Shown: positions 1-10,440 of the stretch, one piece after another | How positions within the stretch are numbered: the first letter of the stretch is position 1 | Layout: the number at the start of each line of letters is the position of its first letter | Source: Coemansia sp. RSA 922 | Lineage: Eukaryota > Kickxellomycota > Kickxellomycetes > Kickxellales > Kickxellaceae | Direction: 5' to 3' | Length of the DNA stretch: 64,000 bases | NCBI GenBank assembly: GCA_027577415.1 | Contig: JANBQS010000008.1 | Span: forward strand, 19,218 to 83,217 | Position numbers and translations under genes: made by a program | Notes under the pieces: generated by a model | What the model was told of the DNA's origin: nothing | The model's database searches: none | Seen by the model: only the letters and a program-made list of their open reading frames with translations

Positions 1-1538
1 GGTGCCGAGACTACAGAAAAGTCTGAGTATGTGGCTACTCTTGAGAACATCCCTGATTGTCAGAAATACTGGTGCCTGAGAAGTAAGTTGTGTGTGCTCA
101 GCTTGATTGACCCATCGATGTACCCATTTGTCTATAGTCAATCGAAGTTATGCCATCAGTCTAGCGCATCGGCCCAGGCATTGCTCGCCTCTAGTATGCC
201 AATAGAGTTTCCAGGGTCGCTTTGCAGGTGGCGCTAAATGCTGAGTGAAGCTTCCGGGAGTGAGTCAGCTTACTACCTACCTCCGACCTTATCATGGGAA
301 GAGGACTCTGATTTGGAGGAATCTGCTCATGACTATCACTTAGACAATGGCTCGGATGAATCGGCCTCCAGTGAATTGAGTGCCTCCTTATCGTCATTTT
401 CATCGGAGGAGGAGGAGCCACTGGCCGAAGGGCAATACGGCCCCTATACTTCACTGAATTTCTGCTGGCTGTCGTCCGAGTTTTGAGTAGACGACAATGG
501 CGCCATTACGATCGAGTCCTACATCAACAACCTGCATCCTGTCAAATACGCAGTGCCTTACCCAATTGTCGCCAGTGTCTTCTCCAAGTTCCTTCCACTG
601 CTCAAACAGGTAGTCACCGACATGGTACACCCAAGAAGACCAGGAGTGGAGCTTTGCCTATATGTGCTACATGTGTGACAGGCCAGAGCTGGAGTGTTAT
701 GATAGACCAAATCTCCACTATTATGAGGAACTCAGGTTTTGGAAGGACGATTCATCGTAAGTCGATCCACAGCCTAAGCCCTTTGTTGCACCCAAGCGTC
801 CTATCAGCCCATACAAGCTCCGTGGTTGGCGACTACAGGCTATTGTCAAGATGGATAGCATTGAACTTTCTCTAAAGAATCTCTCCTATAGCGATGAGGG
901 CTGGAAAGTGGTGGGCTTGGCCAATGAGCGTATCATTGCCACTAGAGTATTCATTTACGATGTGTCCAGCATTGCTCTGCGCGGTCTAAAATCCCGTGAG
1001 GCTCTACATGCCAAGCATTACCCGCAGGACAATTTCGAATATGACGCAATGTGCTTTGCAAACGGCTTAAGCATTGAATATGGTGATAAAATGCACAAAG
1101 TTTCGCGGGAGCTTGGCAGTGTTGATATCTACGACGGCCAGTGCCTGGTGTTTCCCAACACTCTCCAGTGCAAGATGCCCAAGTTTACGCGGGTCGACGC
1201 TACCAAACCTGGTCATTGCAAAATGCTCACGTTTTATTTAGTTGACTCGAGTACGCGCATTCCGTCAATGGAGACTGTGCCCCTGCAGCAAGTATAATGG
1301 TGGTTTGAGGATGTGCGGTCGTGTGAGCCGTTTCAAAGTTTGCCTCTTCCTATTGTGGATAAAAATTTTGAACATCCTCGATGACGAAGCTCCCGACCAT
1401 ATATTATCTCTTGACGATGCCTTGGATTTCCGCGACAACATGGTGTCAGACCTTTGGTATTTTCAAGCAGAAGCGTCGTCCGAGATCTTTGAGTCAAATT
1501 TCTTGTTTGTGACCTATAATTATATATTTATGACTTGA
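1..1538 (+). pseudogene. decayed DUF4246 protein gene, cut by the window edge
   Basis: Conceptual translation matches, in order, what I recognise as the fungal DUF4246 family. LIDPSMYPFVY lies near base 105. An acidic stretch in frame from 238 runs into SYINNLHPVKYA near 515. CYDRPNLHYYEEL and FVAPKRPISPYKLRG lie near 690-830. LANERIIATRVFIYD to KPGHCKMLTFYLVDSS lies within 851-1297. A C-terminal SLDDALDFRDNMV lies near 1410. The pieces sit in different frames. There is an in-frame TGA at 484-486, frame changes near 620 and 1330-1380, and stops near 753 and 1295. The 5' end lies outside the window. DUF4246 function is not established. Multiple disruptions make a pseudogene the best reading, since introns would have to be implausibly short. 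Confidence 0.8.
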
Positions 1539-1915
1539 GCAATGATACGTTGGAAAGTTATTATGTTGGGGGCACATGTATACCATTTTCTTTTGCTTGT
1601 TTGATTATCGCCAAGAGGTAATAGGAGAGGAGGCGTCTTTTGGGGGTTAGGAATCCTGGAATATGACAAGCCAAGTAATACTCCGAGGGCCTGACCAAAT
1701 TACACACAGTGCACAAGAGAATTAACCAGTTTCTATGATACGTGTTGTTAACCAAAATCATGCAGTAGAAAAAAGTGAACAAGTGCAAAACTATTTAATT
1801 AACCGCTAAGCCAAACCAACGTATACAAATAATAAGACCTATAAGTGAGACTGCCGTTGAGGGCCAAGAGGGCCACAGAGGACATACCTACGGCTAGTGG
1901 CAGCTCCATGTTAGG
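1539..1915. other. intergenic, no gene seen
   Basis: AT-rich stretch between the DUF4246 remnant and the first orphan gene. A 75-codon reading frame on the minus strand (1561-1788) has no recognisable feature and is treated as chance. I see no RNA gene. Confidence 0.5.
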
Positions 1916-2339
1916 CTAATCATGAATCCTTATAAATTTGCATGGGCTCTCCGCCGGATATTCTGTATTGAGAGTAAGCCCAGTTTTTTTTTCTACTAGG
2001 TATTCCTTCAAGCTTTGCAATCCTTCACCTGGGTTTAAGAATGCGTTACAATCGAGGAATTCAACATGTGCATTGCCGTTTGCAAGGACAACAACATAAT
2101 CTTGTTTGATATCACCAATACATTTGATGTCATCATTATCTATGAACGGCATGAACTCTCCACTAATTCCATAGTAGGGTATGGTTCCAGAATAGTAATT
2201 ACTGTGATCACCCACATGTAAAGACGATGTAATTAGAAGGTAGGGAATTCCTGTACTCTCCACTTCAAACCTACCATTGTATGTTAATGTGGATTTTTTA
2301 CAATTAAGCCTATATACTCACGTTGAATGATTCGGGCAT
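1916..2339 (-). CDS. small orphan protein, probably spliced
   Basis: The main exon encodes about 110 residues ending CKFIRIHD and has no recognised domain. It is rich in predicted beta-strand, for example QDYVVVLANGN. There is no ATG at the start of the open frame. A likely first exon begins at ATG 2339 (MPESFN) and is followed by a GTGAGT/GTATAT donor. Acceptors near 2249-2272 could join it; GTATAT to TACAG keeps the frame, but the choice is not decided by the sequence. A TATATATT box lies about 70 bases upstream of the ATG. It is head-to-head with the orphan gene at 3196, and the shared region carries repeats. The size and the position of the central hydrophobic strand resemble the other orphan genes here, but similarity is weak. 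Confidence 0.5.
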
Positions 2340-2599
2340 GGTCAGTTGATGCAAATGCAATAAAGGTAGATCAAGTTGGGTTAAATTCCTGGAAGTGATG
2401 AAAAGAATATATAGTAGTTTGACAAGACAGTTTTTCTTTGGGAGTGGGAGGCCTCTTAAATAAGGAAGTTGTAAAAGGGAGAAGGCCAAAATCAGCGCCC
2501 TTGTCTCCCTGTCAACGGCAAGAATTTGGTGGAGAAAGGCATATTTTTCCACTCTAGCTGATTCTATTAATAGAAATTACCCACAAAAAACAAATTTGT

Positions 2600-3123
2600 G
2601 GACTTGTCAAACAATCTATTTATGACGTCAACGTCTGTGACGCATGTCCTTTGAGGCAAGGAAAGAAAATATATCAGTGATGTCATTTTATATTGCTTTT
2701 TCACATTCCTTAAAATAGAAAAAAAATGTGCACAAAATGCTGCTAAGCAAACACAGCGATTCGAAACATTCTGTATTTTAAAGTCTGCCTATGACGTATG
2801 TCCTTTGTAGAAAAGAAAGAAAATATATTGCTGAGGTCATTTTTATAGTGCTTTTTCGCAGTTGTTGAGAAAGAAAGCAAAGTGGGCACAAAAGCTGCTG
2901 AAAAACAAACATGACAATTCGAAACATTTTGTATTTCAAAGCCTGACAATGACGTCATTCTTTGAGGTAAAGAAAATGGTGACATCATTTTTTGTTCGCA
3001 AGCCTGCGCAGAAATATTTTAGCACGAATTCACAGACTTCATGTACTCTGGTTTCTTCCTACTGCTGGCAGGAGATTTCTTCTCTACTATATATATTACG
3101 CTGCTGCCACCACCCGCTGCTTT
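2600..3123. promoter_or_regulatory. bidirectional promoter region with tandem modules and TGACGTCA sites
   Basis: Three degenerate tandem copies are visible. Each begins with a CRE-like site (TGACGTCA at 2622 and 2949, TGACGTAT at 2789). An AAAGAAAATAT.T tract, a TGATGTCA/TGAGGTCA/TGACATCA element, a GTGxGCACAAAA run and an ATTCGAAACATT run follow. The third copy is partial. A TATATATATT box (3088-3096) lies about 100 bases before the ATG at 3196. A related single copy lies upstream of the orphan gene at 11208. TGACGTCA is the classical bZIP (ATF/CREB) site; binding here is an inference. Confidence 0.6.
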
Positions 3124-3195
3124 TATAACAATTTCCCCCACACCATTTTTTTCTCAGTCAAACGCACATTTTTCTTCTTGCCCAACATTGTTATT

Positions 3196-3561
3196 ATGGT
3201 AAAGCAATATGTACTATATGGCGTTATTTGCGATGCAAATGGTAGGCCCTGTATCGAGGGATATATCATCAGAGGCAAGGATAATGTTATTACACCAGCG
3301 ATGATTGCTGAGCTTGGTGTACTAGTTGAGAAGAGTATCCACCCTACCACCCCAATGATTGGGAGAAGAGGCATACAGGCTTTTACTATACCCTATGAAA
3401 TGGATCCGGCAGAGAATGTGTATTTATTTTATGGCGACAATGAAGAGAGAAGCAAACTTTCAAAATCCCCTTATAATGGCATTAACTTGATTATAGAAGT
3501 TGTAAGAGCAGCTAACTATTTTCCACAGGAATCATTTACTGAGGGCACATGGGAGATGTAG
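3196..3561 (+). CDS. small orphan protein (121 aa)
   Basis: Starts MVKQYVLYGVICDANG and ends FTEGTWEM. I recognise no domain, signal peptide or membrane segment. The start was chosen as the first ATG downstream of a strong TATA box (3088-3096). The protein has a short strand-rich N-terminus, a helix-like middle and a hydrophobic strand (ENVYLFYGDN) two thirds along. This layout is shared loosely with the orphans at 11208 and 15900. The upstream region is clearly related to that of 11208: TATA box, then GCTGCCAC. That supports common origin even though the protein sequences barely align. Confidence 0.6.
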   Translation: MVKQYVLYGVICDANGRPCIEGYIIRGKDNVITPAMIAELGVLVEKSIHPTTPMIGRRGIQAFTIPYEMDPAENVYLFYGDNEERSKLSKSPYNGINLIIEVVRAANYFPQESFTEGTWEM

Positions 3562-4316
3562 AATGTAGAAAATTAGCACAATTTCCACATGATGGCTACA
3601 TGTTCATTGTATTTGCCACTTCAAATTACCAGTGGGCTTCTATCCTAATGAATTTCTAGGTTTGCACTCGTAGGGTCCAAGAGTAGTTTTCTATTTTCAT
3701 ACTATTATAATTTATTTTTAACATAGAGAGTTGAAAAGCAGCCGAATGAAATCAACCCTTGTTATTCTTAGAGGACGTCATATTGTGCTGTGGCTCGATC
3801 TCCCAGCTTCGTTGCCTATGTTTGTTTGTATCATGGCAGAGGAGTGCATACAAACTCTCCTAATATCTACATTCCCAACGTCCATGTAGCCATTTACATG
3901 CTGCTTGTGGTTCCATGACCCTTTGCATATTCTATGCTCTTCATGGATTATCTAAAATATATAAAGACTGTTCCAGGCAGCAAGATATGGCTGCTGCTAG
4001 CCAAGCCCATCGTATCGTCAGACACACAGAGTTCCCAGATCCATTGGGCATGCAAGGAAGCGGGAAAAGTATAAACTTGAGGGATGGAAATCTGATAATA
4101 GTCGCAAGCCTAGTGGACTAGCCCTTGTGGAAAGGTTGTGCTATCAGTATGCAGTCTCACAACTACCTGGAGATCAGCTAATTTTAATCATGATCGTGCC
4201 ATTTTTGTCAACAAACAGTTGGTGTCGTCTTTAGTGTCTTTCTTCTCTACTTTTTTCTCTACTCGTAATTCTCTTTATTTAGGCATTTGCAATTGGGCAT
4301 TCGCAATTCACGGGCA
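3562..4316. other. intergenic, no gene seen
   Basis: AT-rich region with one 68-codon frame (3915-4121) that has no recognisable composition or motif. The last 100 bases are T/C-rich, as is usual before the family start codon at 4317. Confidence 0.5.
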
Positions 4317-6119
4317 ATGCTCACGCTTTCGCCCCTACAGACTCTCCCGCTCCACGCTATCCAAATTGTAGTCGACCATGTCGTGGGTAGCAGCCGTGTG
4401 CGGTATGATGGTGTTAGACCCAATTCGAACGAGTACAGGACTTTATTAAGGCCGCTTCTGTGGATCTGCCATAGCTTTCGTGCTATCACGTATCCGCGCT
4501 ATTGCTATCTTGCCAAACTTAATTTTTCCTGTTTAAGAAGCCACACTTTTGCTATTCAGAATCCACCGTGCTCTCCTCTTTCGTCTGGCTACCAGCTCCT
4601 CTACGATTTTCGATATCCTACGCATCACTTGGCCAGGGAGCTAGTAATTGATCTGCTGGCAAAAGATATCTACTCGGGCGAGGCATTGAGGTGTTTGTCT
4701 CAGGCGCCGTACGATGGCTGCGCATTTCCGCTGGTGCACAAGATCACTTTCATCGTGTTTGTGGACACTACCTATACTGACTATGAAGCTCATGACAGTG
4801 CCTGGGTGAGCAGAGTGAACGAATTATTTAACCTAGGCGAGGACAATGCGACTGGCCTAGCTGATATCGAGGACCAAACGACTGACCCCTTGGAGATCGA
4901 GGCCAACGTCAGCTCTTTTGTGCAGCGTGTCAAGGAAATGGCGCCTGAACTAAGCGAAATCGAAGTACGACTTGTGAGTGATACCCGCCCTGAGCGCACC
5001 GACCGACACTTTGAGGAGCTAATCTCTCGACTCTTCCGCCTTGTTAGTCGTGTTACGTACCGGGACTACGACGGGTATTCGGCGGCTGTTGACTTGCAAA
5101 TGAATCCAGTGGGCAATTTGGTACATATTGAGCACATTTCTGAGCTTATTCACACTTCGTTTGCACAGCTAGTGCAGCGAAATTCGTCGACATTGCGGTC
5201 TCTGGTCATTAAGAACTCTAATGACATTGATCTTGGAGCATTTATCAAAACGTCCGATGATACTTACATAACGTATCCGCGTCTAGAGGCACTAAAGCTG
5301 ACCGGGTTGTGGGATTACCCCGAATTGCCGTCTTCAGCATTTAAGGATGTCGTTCCGTTTCCTTGTCTTCGGTCCTTGAGCCTACAGGTTTGCTATCCAT
5401 TTGACGACGACACGCTTTTCAGGGGTAATGCCACCACACTCACGTACTTGGAAATGGGTTTGGATAACCGGACTATCTCCATACTCCTCAAGTACAACGT
5501 ATTTACGCAGTCCAGCCACCCAAAGTTGTCATATGTCAACTTTGAAGAAATCGGAGACATCGTTCCCCACTCCTTTACCGATTACGCGGACTACATGCAG
5601 TTTTCGCTGAGTGTCGCACCGAAAGCAGGGGCGCGTGCAATCGGTGGTATTTCATCCAGAACCCTACTAGTGCCCGCTCTGCCGCTGTTTTGCGACTATG
5701 CGTGTATTCAAGTCCTGATGCTACCATATGTTTGCGTGGATCATTGGCAAGCCATTGCCTTGATAAAGTCTCTCCCACTCCTGTCAGACCTTCACGCTCC
5801 ACCTCCGTCACTTGGATCCAACCCTACTGGCATTGTCGACGAACAGCTCCCCGCGTACGTTTTATCCCAATATTCTCCGATTGGTAAACGCTTCCGATGC
5901 TGGCATATCACTTGTGATGCAAGAGCAATTGATCTCCAAGGAGTTATAAGGGCGGTGCTGTTATTGGCACTGGTATGCCCCAACTTTAATTGTTTTAATA
6001 CTGGTTGCACGAGGCGCAATCAATTTATGGAGCTGATGGAGGTAGGTATTGCTTCAGATATGTTCAAGGAATATGTTCCTCGCCTGCGCCGACTGTTGTT
6101 TAATGGTTGGCATGGATAA
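4317..6119 (+). CDS. F-box-like/LRR-like family protein, copy A (600 aa)
   Basis: Start set at MLTLSPLQTLP because every paralog in the window begins with this block; ten further in-frame codons lie upstream. The first 45 residues look like an F-box (LP..I..I.xH, then SRVRYDGV, then LLWICHSFR). Later landmarks shared with paralogs are YPTHHLAREL, APYDGCAFPLV, NVSSFVQRVKEMAPELSEI, YPFDDDTLFRGNA, LIKSLPLLSDLHA, KRFRCWHI, LLALVCPNF and the C-terminal YVPRLRRLLFNGW. The middle has irregular leucine-rich spacing. F-box proteins usually bring substrates to SCF ubiquitin ligases; that role is inferred here. It is intact and convergent with copy B. Confidence 0.8.
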   Translation: MLTLSPLQTLPLHAIQIVVDHVVGSSRVRYDGVRPNSNEYRTLLRPLLWICHSFRAITYPRYCYLAKLNFSCLRSHTFAIQNPPCSPLSSGYQLLYDFRYPTHHLARELVIDLLAKDIYSGEALRCLSQAPYDGCAFPLVHKITFIVFVDTTYTDYEAHDSAWVSRVNELFNLGEDNATGLADIEDQTTDPLEIEANVSSFVQRVKEMAPELSEIEVRLVSDTRPERTDRHFEELISRLFRLVSRVTYRDYDGYSAAVDLQMNPVGNLVHIEHISELIHTSFAQLVQRNSSTLRSLVIKNSNDIDLGAFIKTSDDTYITYPRLEALKLTGLWDYPELPSSAFKDVVPFPCLRSLSLQVCYPFDDDTLFRGNATTLTYLEMGLDNRTISILLKYNVFTQSSHPKLSYVNFEEIGDIVPHSFTDYADYMQFSLSVAPKAGARAIGGISSRTLLVPALPLFCDYACIQVLMLPYVCVDHWQAIALIKSLPLLSDLHAPPPSLGSNPTGIVDEQLPAYVLSQYSPIGKRFRCWHITCDARAIDLQGVIRAVLLLALVCPNFNCFNTGCTRRNQFMELMEVGIASDMFKEYVPRLRRLLFNGWHG

Positions 6120-6243
6120 CAATCCAAAACTACACTATCAATCTGATTGTTACCAATATATGAAACTCAATTACACTGCTCCGTAACTCCAACGCTTTTT
6201 ATTTATTTAATTGGCAAGTGGACAAATGGTAAGAATCCAATAA

Positions 6244-8040
6244 TCAAGCGCCATATTTACGGCGAAGGGAGCTCATGGTGCTACGCATAAGTGGGCACAT
6301 ATTTTCAGTGAAGGTGGTAGGTTTGCGTACATCAGGCAATACTCGCTTTAGCCGCTGTTCATAGTTCTTGAATCCAGGCGACGCAATAATTTTTCTCGCC
6401 AGCAGCATAAACTCCATCTGGTTATCGCCCGACGACATTGCATAATTGAAATTGGGGCACAGCACGGCTAGCAGCAAAACGCACTGGACCACTTCCTTCG
6501 TAAGCCTGCCTCTCGAGCTAAAGCACCAGAATTTGAACCGCTTGTTCAATGGGGCGTACCTCTTTACTGAGCTCGCTATGATTGCCGGCCAATCAAACAC
6601 GGCAATACTCCTATCAAGCATGGGGTAGTCCGAGTACAGATCCGACAGCATTGGGAGTGCTTTGACCAATTTGATGACGGTCAAGAGCGTAAAGTTGGTT
6701 CCATTCAAGCTCAGGGTCTGAATGGACGGATGCAGGCTAAACAAGTCGAGTACACGCGGAATCTCGCTATCGAATTGCACACCAATAACGGCGCGCACAG
6801 CTGCGTTGGGCGCGATACTCAGCACAAACTCCAAGAAATTCCCGCTGCTGCCCGCAAAGTATTCAGGCAGATTTCCATTAGCTCCTAGAATAAAAACACG
6901 CCGAAGCCGTGGATGGCTGTCACGCGTAAAGACTTTGTGCTTCCTCAGCATCAAAATCACGTCAGGTAGCGCAATCATATGCAGGTACTCGAGCGTCTTT
7001 GAGTTGCCCCTAAACAGCGTGTCGTCGCCAAATGGATAGTACTCCGCAACTGTCACGCTTCGAAGTGCCGGGAAAGGGACAAATGAACGAACCATTAACT
7101 GAGGCGGTGGAGCTGCTGTCACATCAAGGCTATATGGCAAGTCCAAAACAAGGCTTAGCAGCGATGGGTAGGCAGTTAAACGGCTCTTGCCGTCCCAAAT
7201 AAGCCCCGAAATATCGGGATGGCACAAGGGCGCTACCTTGTGCGGCACGATTTTCAAGGACTGCAACGATCTGGCATTCTGCTGTGCCAGCTGAATAAAC
7301 TGACTGTGGTTCGAGTCGCTGGCAAACTCAAGGTGGACCAAGTCGCTGATGCCGTCGAAATTCAGGCTTAGCGGCCATTTACAGTCCTTGAGTACAAACT
7401 GGACACGGCTAGTACGCTGCGCTAGTTGCTTAGCCAGAATACCAAAGTTGGTCGCATAGCTTTTAGGCCAGTTGACAAGATCCAAGCTCCTCGAGTTTAA
7501 CGTGCTTATCCTAGGCGCGATCTGCCACAGCTTCTGCACAAACGCAGTAATGTTGGCCTCCACCGCCGACTGGGTAAGCACCGGGCCTCGTTGGCGCACA
7601 CTCGGGTCAAACTTGATGTCCAGCTCGCGAACCGATGGCAAAGCACAGCCACTGTAGGGCGACCGCGACAGCATCTCCAGCGCGCGGCCCGAGTAGATGC
7701 ACTCCAAATCTGCGACGATATTCAGCACTTTTGCCAAGTGCCATGTGGGCCGCCCAACGTAGCTGGGGCAGTTGATCCAGGGGCACCGCTGGATAGAGTC
7801 AATAAGGCCTGGCAGGTACATGTAGTCGCAGAGGCACATCATGCAAACAATACCAATACGCGAGAGCGCCTCTTCGCGGAAGATACGACACACCCACAAC
7901 ATGGGCTCAATGCGCGAGTGGCACTCTTCTGGGCACGCCTTGATGCCGTCATAAGCGTGCCTGTTGCTGTCGATCATGTGCGTAACAATGAGCTTGACTA
8001 CGTGCGACGGCAGGATCTGAAGCGGCGAAAGAGCAGGCAT
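6244..8040 (-). CDS. F-box-like/LRR-like family protein, copy B (598 aa)
   Basis: Start set at MPALSPLQILPSHVVKLIV, with the open frame extending 58 codons upstream without family similarity. It carries the family landmarks RPTWHLAKVL, SPYSGCALPSVREL, YPFGDDTLFRGNS, LVKALPMLSDLYS, KRFKFWCF and LLAVLCPNFNYA. Its C-terminus is longer than in the other copies: after YEQRLKRVLPD a basic tail ends RRKYGA. It is the most diverged intact copy. It sits tail-to-tail with copy A about 120 bases away. Confidence 0.8.
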   Translation of the reverse strand: MPALSPLQILPSHVVKLIVTHMIDSNRHAYDGIKACPEECHSRIEPMLWVCRIFREEALSRIGIVCMMCLCDYMYLPGLIDSIQRCPWINCPSYVGRPTWHLAKVLNIVADLECIYSGRALEMLSRSPYSGCALPSVRELDIKFDPSVRQRGPVLTQSAVEANITAFVQKLWQIAPRISTLNSRSLDLVNWPKSYATNFGILAKQLAQRTSRVQFVLKDCKWPLSLNFDGISDLVHLEFASDSNHSQFIQLAQQNARSLQSLKIVPHKVAPLCHPDISGLIWDGKSRLTAYPSLLSLVLDLPYSLDVTAAPPPQLMVRSFVPFPALRSVTVAEYYPFGDDTLFRGNSKTLEYLHMIALPDVILMLRKHKVFTRDSHPRLRRVFILGANGNLPEYFAGSSGNFLEFVLSIAPNAAVRAVIGVQFDSEIPRVLDLFSLHPSIQTLSLNGTNFTLLTVIKLVKALPMLSDLYSDYPMLDRSIAVFDWPAIIASSVKRYAPLNKRFKFWCFSSRGRLTKEVVQCVLLLAVLCPNFNYAMSSGDNQMEFMLLARKIIASPGFKNYEQRLKRVLPDVRKPTTFTENMCPLMRSTMSSLRRKYGA

Positions 8041-8742
8041 ACTTTTTGGATATTCAGTCGACTGAATAAATTGGAAAATGGGGAAATATTCAAGCAAAAG
8101 GAAAGAAGGCAACGTGTGCAAAGTGGTCATGCCTAGAGAGCCAATTTTCACACCCCCAGAATGATGGTGGAAGAAGCTAAAATACATCACACTCTGCGTC
8201 GCCTCAGTGATCACATATCAGTGATAGGATGAAATGATGACTTACGATTTGAGTGTGACGTCAAACCTACCAAAGGACGAATGTATCTCCAACATTGGAT
8301 GCACAGGCTGCCTGTGAGTGTCCTGCCAAGCATAATACTTGTCAAAGGATTCAGACGTTTGTGATATACGCTATCGAGCTACGACAACTATAGAGCCGTT
8401 CACGCTAGGGGAGAAACCTCGCTGGGCAATACAAAATGACTTTGACGCACACGTCAGCTGTTGCTCCTGTTTAAAACTTCATCGAGGCGTCTGTCAAGAT
8501 ACAATTTTCGAAAGACGCATTGCCGCGCCAATTGACAGGAGCAAAGTAAATTGAAACAAATACATTTAAACGGAAATTCGAAATCTAAGAACAGGAAACA
8601 AGACCCACACCAAAAAAACAACAAACAAAATGAACTCCCTGATTTACTACTCAGTGATCGGCTAATTGGACAAGGCTGTGCCAATTTGTCAACAAACCAG
8701 TATATTGTGTCCCTTTTCTTTTCTTTGGTCTTTCTCAATTCA
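8041..8742. other. divergent upstream region between copies B and C
   Basis: The interval holds the upstream regions of two head-to-head family genes. A TGACGTCA site lies near 8262, and a second CRE-like ACACGTCAGCTG lies near 8450. Open frames here (8339-8554 plus, 8454-8738 minus) show no family similarity and are treated as chance. Confidence 0.45.
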
Positions 8743-10440
8743 ATGACTATGTCAACTCTATCACCACTTCAAACTCTTTCTCTCCATATCGTCAAGCTTA
8801 TAGTCCGTCATGTCGTGGGCAGCAGCCGCCTGGTGTTCGACGGCGTCGAGAGCAACACTACCGCCTACAAAGCATTGCTGAGACCGCTGATGTGGGTATG
8901 TGGTAACTTTCGCGCTATTGCCCTTCCACTCTTTTGCAATTGCTTTGAGCTGGATCTCACAGACACGGCGCTTAGTGAGCAAGAAGACCTGTGCTTGGCA
9001 TTGGGCCATCCCGACCTCGGCTATCCGACTCTCCATCTGGCCAGAGACCTAGATATCGAATTAATGGGTGTAGACGTCTACACGGGCAAGGTACTCGAAA
9101 TGCTGTCGCGCTCGCCCTATGACGACTGTGTGTTTCCGCGTGTTCGCATTGTCAATTTTATCTTTCACTCGAATGAGTTTGACAAAAACACTGTGGCCGA
9201 TCCAGTTCAATTCAAAGCCAACATCGGGGCATTCGCGCAATGGGTCAAGGACATTGCTCCCAAGGTCAGCAGTATCTGGGTGTTGCCTGCGAGGCTTGGC
9301 CGCCCTCCCGAGACCACCAACTGTTACTTTGACGATCTCGTTTCTGAGCTTCTTGGACTCGTCGATCGTATCGAATTTGGCCTCTACAGCCAGACAAATA
9401 TGCCCGTAGCCTTGCATCTAGACAAGCTTTGCGATTTGGTGCACTTGAAGTTTGCCTCCGAAGCTGGCATGGCTCAGGCTCTACAGCTAGCTCGGCGGAA
9501 TGCGTCGACACTGCAGTCGTTAGTCCTCGAGTCTAATAGCGATATTGACGTCTGCGGGATTGTCAGAGACGCTGCTGGCTGCCATGTAACGTATCCACAC
9601 TTGCTAACGTTGAATATTTTTGGCGACTCGGCCAATAGCGAGCAACAACGACAAGTCCTTAACGATGTTGTACCATTTCCTGGGCTTCGGTATTTGGTCG
9701 TCAAGCGCCTTTATCCATTCGACGACGACACACTGTTCAGAGGAAACGCTGCTACACTAAAGTGCTTGGATATGGTATTGGATAGTCCGACGATCTCTAT
9801 GCTCTGTAAGTACAAGGTATTTACCCTAACAAGCCATCCAGAACTACAATGCGTCAACTTTACGCAAGACGACATCCGCCTGCCACATCCTTTTGCCACT
9901 GCAGCCAAATTTATGCAGTTTATGTTGCATATCGCCCCGAAAGCGTCTGTGCGTGAGATCGGCGGATACATTGGTTGCACTGAACTAGCGACTACACTAC
10001 CGTTGCTTGAGAACCATACCAGTATACAAGTCCTGACCCTAGTGGGCATTCCACTAGAGTTCTGGGACCTCATTGCTCTGATCAAGTATCTCCCACTTTT
10101 ATCGGATCTGCACTCGACTTTTCCTCCTCCGAGTTTTGGAGCAATCACTGCTACTGTCTCCACTGACGAACTTCCAACGTACATATCTGCAAACTATGCG
10201 CCAATGGGCAAGCGATTCCGATGCTGGCATCTCAAGTACTATACGACTCAACACCACGAGAATGCCATTAACTGTGCTCTGTTGTTGGCACTGGTGTGTC
10301 CCAATTTTGACTATCTCGTTACGGATTTCGGGGAGAGCAAGCCTTTTATGAAGCAAATGAAGGATACTATTGCTTCTGATATGTTTAAAGAGTATGCTCC
10401 TCGTTTGCGTCGATTGTTATTTAATGGATGGCGTGGATAA
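8743..10440 (+). CDS. F-box-like/LRR-like family protein, copy C (565 aa)
   Basis: Start at MTMSTLSPLQTLSLHIVKLIVRHVVG; MSTLSPL at 8749 is an equally good start. All family blocks are present and uninterrupted: YPTLHLARDL, SPYDDCVFPRVRIV, NIGAFAQWVKDIAPKVS, ARRNASTLQSLVLES, YPFDDDTLFRGNAATLK, LIKYLPLLSDLHS, GKRFRCWHLKYY, LLALVCPNFDY and the end YAPRLRRLLFNGWRG. It is closest to copies A and D, sharing the C-terminal LFNGW and the CWH block. Predicted role: substrate-binding adaptor, inferred from fold-like features only. Confidence 0.8.
   Translation: MTMSTLSPLQTLSLHIVKLIVRHVVGSSRLVFDGVESNTTAYKALLRPLMWVCGNFRAIALPLFCNCFELDLTDTALSEQEDLCLALGHPDLGYPTLHLARDLDIELMGVDVYTGKVLEMLSRSPYDDCVFPRVRIVNFIFHSNEFDKNTVADPVQFKANIGAFAQWVKDIAPKVSSIWVLPARLGRPPETTNCYFDDLVSELLGLVDRIEFGLYSQTNMPVALHLDKLCDLVHLKFASEAGMAQALQLARRNASTLQSLVLESNSDIDVCGIVRDAAGCHVTYPHLLTLNIFGDSANSEQQRQVLNDVVPFPGLRYLVVKRLYPFDDDTLFRGNAATLKCLDMVLDSPTISMLCKYKVFTLTSHPELQCVNFTQDDIRLPHPFATAAKFMQFMLHIAPKASVREIGGYIGCTELATTLPLLENHTSIQVLTLVGIPLEFWDLIALIKYLPLLSDLHSTFPPPSFGAITATVSTDELPTYISANYAPMGKRFRCWHLKYYTTQHHENAINCALLLALVCPNFDYLVTDFGESKPFMKQMKDTIASDMFKEYAPRLRRLLFNGWRG

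Noticed and set aside
752..768. GTAAGT...CAG read as an intron in the DUF4246 gene
   Set aside because: Sixteen bases is far below any workable intron length.
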